NCBI GenBank assembly: GCA_009760855.2
Contig: WPIO01000012.1
Coordinates: 1,112,501-1,176,500, forward strand
Direction of reading: 5' to 3'
DNA from: Cristatella mucedo
Taxonomy: Eukaryota > Bryozoa > Phylactolaemata > Cristatellidae
DNA length: 64,000 nucleotides
Under the pieces are notes generated by a model. The model was not told the origin of the DNA. It ran no database searches and saw only the letters and a list, made by a program, of their open reading frames with translations. The position numbers were made by a program, and so were the translations under genes. Shown in pieces: positions 50,766-63,134 of the stretch (positions within the stretch are counted from its first letter, which is position 1; each line of letters begins with the position of its first letter).

Positions 50766-51859
50766 CTAAATGTGCTGCCGACAGCATACCGCGTGCACCT
50801 GTAGCCAACAGTGCTGGCAAACTCTTCGGCATACTCACTGTGACTTGGGTGGAGTTGCTGTTTCCGCAAGAGTCGTTAGCTCACTCATGTCTCCTGAAAC
50901 GGCCCAGTGAGTCAGTGCACACGCTAAGCCATTTAAATGCATAAAGCATGGACGGCGATCGGCAACAACAACAAAAAAGAAAGCCAGGTGGACACTTCAA
51001 AATTCTTTCTGTATGGCACCTTCACTTGCCTGCGTCTTAAAACGTGCCACCCCTGAATTACTTCCGACCTTTTGGGCAACTCATGTCACCCCTGAACGGC
51101 CACTTTCGAGCAGTCCTACCTTGGCTAGCCATGCACACACTCCTACCTTGGCTAGCCATGCACACACACACACACACAGTAACGAACGCCTCACTGCAGT
51201 TGCCTCTGATCTTCTTTGGACTCGCATAAGAACGCGCAGTCACTGATGTCCTTAAAGGAGTACTAGGCGCAGCGACTAGGGTTTCGACCTTCCCTTCCTT
51301 CTCTCGTTCCATTCTATCTCAGCCTAATAATTGGGCTGTTTTTCAAACTGCATTTGGGCAAGCGAGCTTGGTAAACGAGAGTGGTATACATATATGCCTG
51401 GAAAATTATCTAAAGGCATCGTTTACCGGTTTTGAAGCGCTTCAAGAGTATGCATTCATTCGTGCGATTAATCTAACTTCCTAACAGTTTCGATGGCTTA
51501 GTCTTGTAGGAATACGAAATTAGAACCGTGGGGGTCTCAGAGCAAGTGTAGCTCATCCTGCACACTCGGACAAATACTTGGTGTCGTCCACACAGTTGCT
51601 CTGCACTGTGCCACCTATCTCCACGAGGTAACCGACACTTCAAAGGACCTACTTGCCTAGGTGATATAACCTCGAAACTCGATTATAAAAAAAAAAAATG
51701 CAGAACAAACTCACTGCCACCACGGAATCGTTTGATTGTTGCTTCTGCTCACTTCACTTTATTTCATCGAGTGCACAATGAACAGTTTACACTCACACAG
51801 TTGACAATCCACTACTATCATGACGTGTGTCGATAAGCAACTTTGAAAGACCGTATGAT

Positions 51860-51995
51860 TTCTGGCATATGCTTGCTCTTCTGATCCAGGTCATGAGTTT
51901 GAATCTTAGAGTAGGCAATTCTTATTATCCCTTGCACATAGGGTGAGAGCCACTAAGGCACTTCTGCTGCTTAGCTGATCATGATACCTACAGAA
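51860..51995 (+). mobile_element. SINE-2 copy, worn
   Basis: GATCCAGGTCATGAGTTTGA, ATCTTAGAGTAGGCAATTC and GGCACTTCTGCTGCTTAGCT. Head and middle match other SINE-2 copies. Confidence 0.5.
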
Positions 51996-52689
51996 AAGCT
52001 CTCTTGGTAACAAGGAAAAAAATTGCTAATGTACCCGTCTTTTAGCACAGGCTTGTGGCAAGGTAGGAACCATATATTCTACAGCATGCAGTGTGGTAAT
52101 ACTTTGCTGTACGAATTACAGTTATGGTTTGGCATATTACATTGCCACTAAAAAGTCATCAAGTCAACAAGACTACAACACTCAAGACATCATTAGACCG
52201 TAACAGACGATTGAAGCAAAGAATAGATGAAATATTTAACTTAATAAGTGCATTGTGAATTGTTTTGACATTTCATTATCAGGTGAAAAGAATGTATGAT
52301 TTATTGAGAGGGCTTTGTAAAAATGTGTGATTTATTAAGGGGGCATTGCTTCTTGGGAATATAATGCTGCTTAACAGTTTACATTGTGCAAAGCACTTCA
52401 CTGTTGCCACATTAATTCGTGTGACAATCACAACTTTAATATAATTGCACCATTTAGTGAGTGACACGACAGCTGCCTTTTAAAACCACTAAAATGCTAT
52501 TAAGACACCACAGATGAGGATGTAGATTTGTGAGATTGCCACTCCATCATGAAAGTAGCACCTTAATCGTCTCCAACATGATCAATAAAAATGGCTACCC
52601 TCTGCTCCTATGGAGGGTTCTCTGCCCTTGAAGAGAGGTGAGTCAACCATATAAACAAGTGAAAGCAATAAAAGCCATTCAAAATGTGC

Positions 52690-53612
52690 AACTGCGTATA
52701 TTGGAAAGGCTGACTCAAAATTGGCTCTGCCAGCATATCTCCTGTTGAATCAGCTCGAAATCTAGGTGTCATGTTCCAAAGTAACCTCTCGTTAGACGAC
52801 CATATCAGCTCCACAGTCAAATCTGCCTACTTTCAGCTACATAACATAGCTAAAACTCGGGCTTGTTTAGATAAGGATACCACGTCCAAGTTGGTCCATG
52901 CATTCGTGACATCTCGTCTCGACTTCTGCAACTCACTGCTTACTGGCCTACCAGCATGTGCGATCAGGCGATTGCAGCTGGTGCAAAACTCTGCAGCTAG
53001 ATTTGTCTGTCGTGATCATCACAGTTGCCACATCATACCACTTCTCGCCGACCTGCACTGGCTACCAGTCAAGCAACGGATTGACTTCAAGGTTTTGTTG
53101 CTCACTTTAAGGTCACTTCATTCTTTGGCTCCAGCATATCTCCCAAGATATACTCCCCCATCAGGCCAAGAATCGTACCACCTGCTTTTCGGAATCCAAC
53201 AGTCTACAAATACCTCGTACAAACCTTAAATCCTTTGGAGACCGTGCATTTAGTTCGTATGCTCCCAAAGTCTGGAACTCCCTCCCGACCTGCGTCAGAA
53301 CATCCCCTGACCTGACCACATTTAAAAGGAACTTAAAAACACACCTATTTAGGACAGCATTTAGTGGGTCCCTGTGATTCGTCCTTCATGTGCTTATGCA
53401 TGCTGACACTGTGCATGCTGCCATTAACCACATTTGCATGCTGACCCTGTGCATGTCACCCTTAACCATGTTATTCATGTTGTTTATAAAGCATGATATT
53501 ACTCACCATTCAATTGCATTTCCGGTTGCAGCAAATGTAAAGTGCCTAGAAAGAGATTGAGTTCTCTGAGGGCGCTTCATCAAGTGCATTATTATTATAA
53601 TTATTATATTCG
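52690..53612 (+). mobile_element. LINE-A 3' half, moderately intact
   Basis: + strand frame of about 150 codons covers VMFQSNLSLDDHISSTVKSA, LDFCNSLLTGLPACAIRRLQ and HIIPLLADLHWLPVKQRIDF, with one frameshift near 53155. Then the 3' hairpin AAAGTGCCTAGAAAGAGATT...GGGCGCTTCATCAAG and an ATT tail. Confidence 0.9.
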
Positions 53613-53823
53613 TAGTACTTCATGACATCGCCTATGACCAATGTTTAATAAAAGTGCACTATCTGCATAATCAAATTTCAAGTGTTAGTGAAAATAGCTC
53701 AGAAAGAAATGATAGGATTGCCACTTAATTAAGACAACCCTCATTTGAGCCTAAAGGTAGTGCCACTGTATTCACATGAGACCAGTGGTCAAAAACAAGG
53801 CTGTGCCTTAATAACCTTTCGAC

Positions 53824-54000
53824 AATAGCATATTCATTTTAGAGCCATAACAGCAAAGCTCCCACGTTTGCCATTTCGAACCAAACCCTGAGTGGCTGGT
53901 CCAACACAGTTGAGCTCTAAATACTTTAGGATTGCCAAAGAGAAGTCCTTCCATTGTAAAATGGTGTGGTATCGACCAAAAAGGCTCCACACATGCTGCC
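53824..54000 (-). mobile_element. Possible piggyBac-like transposase remnant
   Basis: Minus strand reads HVWSLFGRYHTILQWKDFSL, AILKYLELNCVGPATQGLVR and NGKRGSFAVMALK then TGA. Its spacing resembles the piggyBac DDE segment Y-H-x-x-x-D-N-F-x-T-S...ATG-T-V-R-x-N-R. The catalytic Asp position reads Gln-Trp-Lys-Asp, so it would be dead. All three minus frames are open here, which weakens the call. Confidence 0.3.
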
Positions 54001-55189
54001 AGTAGTCCCATTAGACATGCAAGCTGAGGATGCTATAACAACTGTATTATTATTAAGAATGTAAAATTACTGGATATGACAAAAACTGGATATGAAACCC
54101 ACTTACAAGCATCAATGACTAGCTGAGACGGGCCATTTTAGGGCAAGAGAACCAGTTCCACTCGATTAAAATTTAAGCAAATCTTGCAGAAAACTGGATC
54201 ACAAAAATAAGTGCCGACTTTTGACCCTCTGAGCAGATACACTGCATGACTCACCAACGACATAGTCGACACTGCAAAGCAATGTCGGCAGGATGTCAGT
54301 GGTCGTCTGATGGAGGCTCGTACGCTTAGCCATCGAGTTTACCTATGGCAGCTGAGATCTTTTTCAGACAATAGTTGAATAGCTTCTGTAAGGCTCTACA
54401 TATTTTGTGTTTAAAATGTGTTACCTTACTGGCTCCACACTGGTACAGCCTCTTTTGACAAGACAGTTACAAGATAGCTATCTCAACCCCAAGCCAGAGC
54501 CTTCAGTTATGAAACGGCTGCGAAAGATCAAAACATTGGCGCTGACTGGATGGCAATTTCAGCAGAGCATTCCGCTTGCTACAGGCGGCAGTTGAGACTG
54601 CTGCTGCTGCTGCTGCCTTTTGCGCCAGGCTGCTAGTCCGGTGCCTACCGTACCGAACAGAAGAGATTGCCGATCAATCCAGACAGCAGACGGCTATGCT
54701 ACAGGATGCCTTGCACAAACAAATCAACTACTCATGAAAAGCAACATCGACACGGCAGACATGTCTACTCCAAGAAAGCCGATACTCATAGCTGAGGTGA
54801 GTAGAAGGCCAGCAGGCCAAGCAGGGCTGCTCCACCAAACTGAGTCTGATGTGCACCGCACGCTGGCATCCGCGTCTTGCCGCTGTGTCCCGACAAATGC
54901 TTTCGCCTTGCCAACACGGAACTATGTGGCTGTGGATGCATGCTCATAACTGAGCATTTGTATAGGTGTGTGCATGCGATCTTAAGCGAGTGTGCATAGT
55001 TGGCACTGCGCCTGAGAGCACAGTCAGCACATAGGGGGTTGCAATCGTGGACGACAAAGAAATCAGCTACTATGAAGCCATGCTCAGCATGCATCATACA
55101 CTCGCGTCTCATTGCACAAGCAATGGTCACACTTGCACACACAGGCAGAAGAGAGGGGGGTGAGAAACAGACAGACAGACAGAAGCAGA

Positions 55190-55314
55190 GCTGCGTTGGT
55201 TTGGCCCAGTGGTTAAGGTGCTTGTCCCGACCATGGTCGCGGACTCCAGCCCCGTGGCATATGTAAAGCACTTGAATAGAGATTCAGTTTTCTTATGGCG
55301 CTTTACAATGAATA
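55190..55314 (+). mobile_element. SINE-1 copy, well preserved
   Basis: TTTGGCCCAGTGGTTAAGGT (A box), GGTCGCGGACTCCAGCCCCG (B box), AAAGCACTTGAATAGAGATT and TTCTTATGGCGCTTTACAAT. Followed by AT-rich sequence and GA/AC microsatellites. Confidence 0.88.
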
Positions 55315-55324
55315 ATATATTTAT

Positions 55325-55384
55325 ATATACAGAGCGACACATAGAGACGGGAGAGAAAAAGAAGAGAGATAGAGACAGACACAC

Positions 55385-55442
<58 letters not shown>

Positions 55443-55605
55443 CGAGGGAGAGGCAGAGACAGAGGGAGACACAGAAAGAGAAAGAGGGAGGAAAAGATGA
55501 GAGAGAGAGCCAGAGAGAGAGAGAGAGAGACAGTGAGAAAGAGAGAGGGAGAGAAAGATGGGGAGAGACAGAGCCAGAGAGAGAAACAGAGAATGAGACG
55601 GCAAC
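55325..55605. repeat. (GA)n and (AC)n microsatellites
   Basis: GA-rich tract with an AC run at 55379-55440. The flanking SINE-1 tail at 55314 may have seeded it. Confidence 0.97.
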
Positions 55606-55639
55606 AGAGAAAGCTAATATTAATGCAAGACCTCTGAAG

Positions 55640-57040
55640 TTCAGGGCTCGATGATAGGACGCATCAGCCGTGTGTTGTTGTGTGTAGAGTCCAGGTATAT
55701 TGCACACACCCATACCAGCACTGGGTAGCAAAAGATGCAAAATAAATACTATGTCCTAACCTTATGTATTGGTGCATCGACTACAGCCCGGCAGGATTTT
55801 ATCTTTATCCTCACACACACTCAAGAAGTTCCTGATTACCTGCCAGATTCTGGTTGACATGCATCACGTGCCCATGGTCAAACGGCGATGAATAATTCGT
55901 TCATCTAGTCCAGAAAGTCAATGTCAAAACGAAAATAATCACACTACATCTTCGTAGTAGGCAAACAAATTGATTCGGGTTAATAAGTCTCTTCGACATT
56001 CGTGAACAGTTATCACCCTACCCTGCCAAAAATCAGCTGCTCTCCTTGAGCAGGACTCACCGATGCCTATGCAAAAGTAGAAATTTTGATGAGTTGCCTT
56101 AGGAAATGCCACACTGCACAAAACTGCTGCCTAAGATCGACCTTTCTCAACCGGCAATCCCAGCTCTCCACTGACCACTTTGACCTGAAAATGGCATCCT
56201 CAATTAAAAACTGCTATTCTGAACTAAAATGAGCTAATGGATATCGCTGAATAACTTTAACTACAGATATGCACCTCTGTCCATAGCTCAACGGTCAATG
56301 CAATGACAACTCGGGGCTTGCTATGCAGGAGAGCTTTGTAAAGTGCACTTGAAACCAAATTTGGGTAAGCAAGCAGTAGTCAACAGCATTCATTTCAAAC
56401 ACGACGAAGAAATGAGAGCCCAGCAGATCAGATGAGTCGAAATTCGCTCGTCAATGCCAAGTCTCCTCCTCCCCCTCCTATTACTACAGATGGAAACAAA
56501 ACGGCTAACGATCGCATCAATTTTGCCAGTACTGCAGCTTGCATCAACAGAACACCAGCAGCACGGTCCTCGTGCTTATTGAAGCTACAATGGAAATGCA
56601 CACAGCACAAAAAGGATGGCAGCAGCTAGCCAGAACTGGCGGATCAAAGGAGCTAGGCCCCCCCAGCGCTTACTCAGTCATCCACTGGCGCGCCGAGGAG
56701 AGCATGCAATCATGAAGCAACGGCAGCAGCTGATGCATCACCCCCTGCCTGCAAGCAGCTCAGCTGGATCAGCAAGCAGAGTGTGTGATAAAGCCAAAGC
56801 TATGCAACCAGTTATGCTCGGATGCTGCACCTGCAGTACGTACTACAAAGCCACCATCCCCCAAAGTAGACATTGGTTGCTACTTCGCGATCGAAGATCT
56901 GCAGGCCTTAGATCATATGCCTGGGACACGCTCGAGTAAGCACAGGGACCATGCTCAGAATACAGTTGGCGAAAAGCATTCTAACCCTCAAGACACTACT
57001 GTAGTTTAATTTCTGCTTTGCTGGGTCGAGGGAATTTTTC
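55640..57040. other. No recognised feature
   Basis: Unassigned 1.4 kb. Short open frames at 56430-57010 read like ordinary protein in places but have no recognised family. Confidence 0.4.
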
Positions 57041-57052
57041 ATGCAGGTATCG

Positions 57053-57212
57053 GAAAGCTGGCAAAGTCCCGCCCATGGCTTTCACGGAGTTCTTTATCAA
57101 ACCTAGTTTGATGTCAAAGGGTCAAGATCTCACTACACCAAGCACTGGCATGGACATGGCTCTGCACTATGTGTTAAAGCAAATGCACACCTGCGGTTGC
57201 ATTCCCCCAGGC
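57053..57212 (+). other. Exon-like frame cut by LINE-A
   Basis: After acceptor-like TTTTTCATGCAG the + strand reads YRKAGKVPPMAFTEFFIKPS, LMSKGQDLTTPSTGMDMALH and YVLKQMHTCGCIPPG, then runs straight into the (AAT)n tail of the minus-strand LINE-A at 57213. Protein-like but unidentified. Either an exon interrupted by the LINE or an old element ORF. Confidence 0.25.
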
Positions 57213-58745
57213 ATAATAATAATATAATAATAATAATATTGCACTTGATAAAGCGCCCTCAGAGAACTTAATCTCTTTCTAGGCGCTTTACATTTGCTGC
57301 AAAGTGATACGCAATAGAATAGTAAGTAAAATCATGCTTGAAAAACAAACAAAATGAATAACATGGTTAGGGGTTACATGCACTGGGGCAGCATGCAAAT
57401 GTGGTTAGTGGCAGCATGCACAGTGTCAGCACGCATAAGCACATCGAGGACGAATCACAAGGACCCACTAAATGCTGTCCTAAATAGGTATGTTTTTAAG
57501 TTTCTTTTAAATGTGGTCAGGTCAGGGGATGTTCTGATGCAGGTCGGGAGGGAGTTCCAGGCTGTGGGAGCATACGAGCTAAATGCACCGTCTCCAAAGG
57601 ATTTAAGGTTTGTACGAGGTATTTCTAGACTGTTGGATTCCGAAAAGCGAGTGGTACGATGCTTGGCCTGATGGGGTAGTATATCTGAAAGATAGGCTGG
57701 AGCCATAGAATGAAGAGACCTAAAAGTGAGCGACAAAACCTTGAAGTCAATCCGTTGCTTGACTGGTAGCCAGTGCAGGTCGGCGAGAAGTGGAGTAATG
57801 TGGCAACTGCGACGCTCACGACAGACAAGCCTAGCTGCAGAGTTTTGCACCAGCTGCAATCGCCTGATCGCACATGCTGGTAGGCCAGTAAGCAGTGAGT
57901 TGCAGAAGTCGAGACGAGATGTCACGAATGCATGGACCAACTTGGACGTGGTATCCTTATCTAAACAAGCCCTAATTTTAGCAATGTTATGAAGCTGAAA
58001 ATAGGCTGATTTGACTGTGGAGCTGATGTGGTCGTCTAACGAGAGGTCGCTTTGGAATATGACACCTAGATTTCGAGCTGATGCAACTGGAGATATGCTG
58101 GCAGAGCCAATTTTGAAAGTCAGCCTTTCCAATTTCTGAATAACACTAGGTTTGCCCATAACTAGTAAGTTAGTTTTATCATCGTTTAGTTTTAGAAAAT
58201 TTCCTGCCATCCATGATCGGATGTCATCAATGCATGCAGCAAGTGAGTTGAGAGAATTTGAGGTGCTCGAAGGCTGGGAGGGATCAAAGCAAAGGTACAA
58301 CTGAGTGTCATCCGCATAGAAGTGAAAGCCTAGATTGTGCTTGGCAATCACATCAGCAAGAGGGAGAGTATAAACGGTGAAAAGGACCGGACCTAGCACA
58401 GAGCCCTGAGGTACTCCATATTTTAGAGGTACTTCAGATGATGTTTGTCCATTCACGTCAACACTCTGGAGTCTCCCACTGAGATAGGACCTGAACCACT
58501 GCAGAGCAGTGCCAGTGATGCCCAGGCGAGATGAGAGGCGCTCTAGAAGTACTTTGTGATCGATGGTATCAAAAGCTGCCGAAAGATCGAGCAAAACAAG
58601 CAGAGACACTCTACCCATGTCTGCATTCCTAAGTAGGTCGTTGTATACCCGAAGCAATGCTGACTCTGTGGAGTGATTAGCTCTAAAGCCAGACTGGAAC
58701 TTACTAGGCATAGAAAAGGTGGTCAGCAGGGGCCGACCAACCACT
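57213..58745 (-). mobile_element. LINE-A copy with open reverse transcriptase frame
   Basis: Minus-strand frame from 58780 to 57455 (441 codons, no frameshift). Motifs in order: FRANHSTESALLRVYNDLLR, LLVLLDLSAAFDTIDHKVLL, GVPQGSVLGPVLFTVYTLPL, the catalytic FHFYADDTQLYL, FLKLNDDKTNLLVMGK, and the C-terminal HITPLLADLHWLPVKQRIDF. Then about 240 bases of 3' UTR, the hairpin and an AAT/ATT tail at 57213-57240. The 5' part (endonuclease, first RT motifs) is missing, so it is a 5'-truncated but young L2/CR1-type insertion. Confidence 0.93.
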
Positions 58746-61700
58746 TTGAACCGACCTGGAGGCTTGCTTAAGGTAGCCAAACCACTCGACTCACTCTGTC
58801 AGCCTTGCTGTGATTGACTGCTCATGTCAAGATCACGGTCTGACGGTCTGACATCTTGCATGGCTTAATCATGGCCGTGCCTATGTTGGTATCGAATTTC
58901 TTACAACCAAGCTGGCGGCGAAACGTCTTGAAAACAAATGCAATACCCCCCCCCCCCCATGAGCAGCCTATACAACCACAGCACCTGCAGTGTCTCGGTC
59001 GAAAGGGCACTCTGACAACAAACTCAGAAGAAGAAATTCTAGCAGGTGCTGAAACCCTCTCGTTACGGAGAACACTGGTCTGACCATGCTGGCTTAAGCA
59101 GCAGGTACTGTAGGTCAAATGGCTCACACAGCTCTGAAGCTGGGCCAGCAGCCAGCAACGGGCCGGCCTCTCGGACGGATGCAGAATCGCTCTTCTTTCT
59201 GTTTTGTTTAGAGCCGCAACATTATTTTCTGGCGGGAATGGCGGCCGTGCTCGGCGGCGGTGCACCCTCGTGCACTGCTCTGCCATGACTAGCCGCTCTC
59301 GGCTGACCCTTAAAGCTTTGAGCTCTGCGACTTGCCGGAAAAGTCGGAAGCCTTCCCGTTAAGCTATCGCTAGACTAAACGTCGCGCCACACGGTGCGGC
59401 ACACATACAAAATGATTTTCCTGTAAAGGACAAGCTGGTAAGGCCTAGCCATTAACGCGGTTCACTACCGGGGTCTGTTCCCCCCAATCCCGGAGGCACG
59501 TGAGGAGCGACCGCTCAGCTTCGCGACCTCATGCGAAAGCGAGAAATGAGAGAGAAGTATGGGGCTCTACGAGACACATTCGACCTTCTTTCGACAGAAA
59601 CTTGAATGGAGGTTCGCGCGAGGCGGAACGTCGGGTGAGGGGTTACGACAAACGAGCTCGCGCACAGTCCAAAGCACCTGGCCAAGGAATTCCAGACGCA
59701 CGTCTGATAGGCGTGTGCGCAAGCTAGACCTTGGCCTCGCATTTCTGCTCAACAAAAGTGTAAGTGATAAGATACTCTTTGTAATGCACGCGACCGCAAT
59801 TACCTAGAGTGGTGAGAAGGCCAAGGCGGGCGCGATGGGAGACGCCATCAAGGATCTGGTCCGCACTAGCAACGGCTTACTGCTTCTAACTTGTCAAATT
59901 AATAGAATAAGACTCAGAAAAGTCATACTAAAATTTATATCATAAGTTTATTTAGGGAAACTAAAACGGTAAATTAAGAGTTTTTGCGTTTGCATGGGCC
60001 AAACTCGAGTAAGGCCGATTGGACCCGCCCCCTAATTACCCAGTCACCCACTCTCCCCGCTTTACGGCTTCCGTTTAGAGGCTGTAGCTCGACGCTCAGT
60101 TGTACTGGACCAAAACTTACGTGTTCAGCCTCATGAAATAGCAATACTAAGAGCAGAAGACTGATGCAAGCAGCCTGGCCGCTCTACGGAAACTTTGTGT
60201 CCAAACGCGATAAAAGTCTGGGCCGCCTTGTACGAATCGCCCGCGTGACGTATGGGCAGCGTAATAGCTCAGATAATCCGACGAACACGCTCAGCGGCGC
60301 TCGAACGCACTACTTGCTGACCGCTACAGGTCGAACGATGTGCTCGATGCACGACCGATGTACTGTCAACAAGTGCAAGCAAACTAACAGAGCTCTATAA
60401 ATTGACCGTGGCAGCACAGCGAAGCACGCTACGACGACGCCCGTGCGTAAAAGGAGCGCTCAGATGTAGCGAAAGCGCGCAAGGGAGCTAAGTTGAATGA
60501 CAAACGAGAATGGCGGTTCAGGCCTCGCGCTAGACGGGTGGCGTAGGCTGCGCGCTAGGCAGAGGCCCCCGGCTCAGCCAAGCACGACTAACAACCAAAG
60601 GTATGCGAAAGGAGCCCGAAGGTTAGGCATAGTTCACGAGAACAATAGCCAGTGGTCTGACGGCAGCGAGAAATAAATCAGGAGGAAGACAGTTTAAAAT
60701 CGACGCAACGATGCAGCCGACAGGGGAGAGTCGCCGCGCGTAGTCGAGTGGAGAGCAACTGGCGGAGCTCGCACGGAACCGCGGCACATGATGGGAAGAA
60801 CGACGCGGATGGGTGGCTGAAGGACTGAGGTGACGGTCAGGTCGGACGCGAGACAATCGGCCGGAAGTGGAGCGTCTAGGAAAACGCCGAGACCGGCTAT
60901 CGGAATCGGAGGTCGTGCATTGCCTGGCTTCGCTGTCGCCGCTGCGTGGCGCCTGGCGTCGTCTCGCCCGTTCGGAGCGGTAGTACGGTACGAGCCGAGG
61001 CGAAGCCGGGCAGTACTGCTGTGGCGTACTGCCCCGGCTCCCAGCCAACCGTGGGACTCCGCGACGGGTCGCCTGCCTTTAGTAAGGTTGGACGAGAGGA
61101 GGAGAGCGAGTGCTGTTAGCTGCCGATCCACCACCACTCGCTGGCCACCGGCATTAAGCGTCGTTGGGAAGACTGCGGTCTAGCATATACGTGGACACGG
61201 TTGTTAGCCGATCCTAAAAGTTTAGCCGACCCAAGGCGCTTCAGCAAATGTAGATCAAACAGATCAACAGTTCAGCAACTAAATTGGTATTAAATACTAC
61301 AGAGACAGACTGAGAGATAGAGACTGTATAGTCACTCGCTTTTTCAAATATCGCGTCTTATCCTTGCATCCGAAAACAATTTGGATTCAAATTATCACAC
61401 GCGCGGTTAATAGTTTCAATATTCCAGCGGCCGCAAATAAGCTCCGCAGGCAAGACACGAATTCTGGAGCCGATTAAGACGTCCAAACATCACCTTAAAA
61501 TACGTGAGCGTAAGCGTCAAATGCACACCAAGAGCTTTCAATAAAGTCGCGACAACGAGGCATCAAGAATCCACCCACATCTGAGGCACCACAAACTCCA
61601 ATGCACACGGTTCCTGCTGGTGTTTCATGATGCACCCATGCATGCGAATACTAATTCGTGCGCACCGCCATCTTTCGCTTCTCTCCTGTCAACAAGCGAG

Positions 61701-61850
61701 ACACACCGCTGTTGAATATTATCCGAACAGTAGCTTGCAGCTTTTACAAGTCCAATACACGTCGGTTAATGTACTTTAGACTGCTTCTACAGCTAGCCAT
61801 CCTGTCCGATCCTTATCAAAGATTAGAAACTATCTTTCACAGTGGCTTGC
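58746..61850. other. CpG-rich stretch without recognised gene
   Basis: 60400-61200 is markedly CpG-rich and has open frames of 117-147 codons on both strands with Arg/Ser/Pro-rich translations, as GC-rich DNA gives by chance. It could be a CpG-rich promoter region. Nothing else recognised apart from a poly-C run at 58946-58959. Confidence 0.4.
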
Positions 61851-61854
61851 AAAA

Positions 61855-62480
61855 AATTAACTAGCTCCTTAGTTCTGTCTCGGCTTGATTATTGTAATTC
61901 TCTTTTGGCTAGGCTACCAAAGAAAGCAACTAGGCCACTGCAGTTGACTATGAAATGGCTGCAAGCTTAGTCTTAAAGTCCCAGAAGTTTTAGTACGTGT
62001 CTCCTTTGCTAAAAGAGCTAAAATGGATGCCGGTTGACCAACGGATTCAGAGCAAGGTTCTTACGCTGACCCACAAGGCTCGCCACGGCTTGGCTCCTTC
62101 GTACCTAGCTGAACTGCTGGACCAGTTTCAGCCTCTTTGCGCCCTCAGGCCCTGTACGGACAATAAATTAACTGTCTCATTCCTCCTCTTAAAGACCGCA
62201 AGAATTGTGGGAGCGAGCTCCAAAGTCTAGGACCTAGACTGTGGAACTCGCTTCCACAATTCTTTCGCAACGGCAGCTACTCTCCTGCTGCCGACTATGG
62301 CTCATCCTTTTCAGAGGTCCTGAACTGCTACTTCCATGCTACTCACTACCTCAACTGCTCACCTGACTCTGCTATGCTTCCCACTTACTCTCTGTTGAGT
62401 GAGACGAAGTCTGTTCGCTACTGAATCCGTACCGAAAGCCGCTTAGGCTGTAAGTGCGCTATACAAAGCTCTCCAATTGC
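61855..62480 (+). mobile_element. LINE-B 3' fragment
   Basis: RT C-terminus in broken frames: LVLSRLDYCNSLLARLPKKA-like, [39 protein letters not shown], then CTAGACTGTGGAACTCGCTT and CTTAGGCTGTAAGTGCGCTA. The TTACA tail is absent. Confidence 0.8.
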
Positions 62481-63134
62481 TCTTCCATAGTAGAGTCAAC
62501 CATCCTTGGTGGAAAAAATAAAAATATCTATCTTGCTCTAGCCTAGCATTACAGAGTAATCAGTTTTACGACTCAATATTATTATAAATTCATCGTGCAA
62601 CTCCTCAAGTCATACTTAAAGTGTAAGAGGTGAGATCGGAAGCAATAAAGTTCTGTCGAGAAAAGGATTAGCACTTGAACAAGGGCTACTATTTATAATA
62701 CCCACTTTTCCCACCCACACTCTCCATCAAGGTGGAGTACGCGCGACACGCACCTTGCTTAGTCTTAGGGTGAGAGCAATCATGTATGCTAGCACACCCC
62801 TTTGTAAGAATCAACCTATATCATTTCGAATTAAATTACACGAGTCTGTCCAGGGGTCTTGTAAATGCGGGTCGCTGACGTCACGTTCACGTTGTGGCCT
62901 TAACGACATGACATGTGAGTACTACCATGACGATACCACTATGATGAGTTTCATTTAAAAATATATCAAGGGGGTCGTTTTAAGTAAATTAAAATTAATT
63001 GTCTGATTAATGAAATTCTGATATTCAAAAACAATTTCCTTGAAGCATCTTAAAATTCAAATACAGTTAAGACTTGTTTGAAGTTATTCTGTTTGCTATT
63101 TGATCGTAGCGCGTGAGAAACTACGTGCCTGAGG

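Noticed and set aside
54250-54330. Minus-strand MAKRTSLHQTTTDILPTLL followed by a GTGAGT donor
   Set aside because: Looks like a first exon, but no acceptor exon in compatible phase was found downstream and no family is recognised.
54560-54740. + strand Ala-rich frame ending ADQSRQQTAMLQDALHKQIN
   Set aside because: Openness is partly due to a CTG repeat. No homologue recognised and no partner exons.
60623-61183. Overlapping 117-147 codon frames on both strands
   Set aside because: Arg/Ser/Pro-rich translations typical of CpG-rich noncoding DNA, open in several frames at once.
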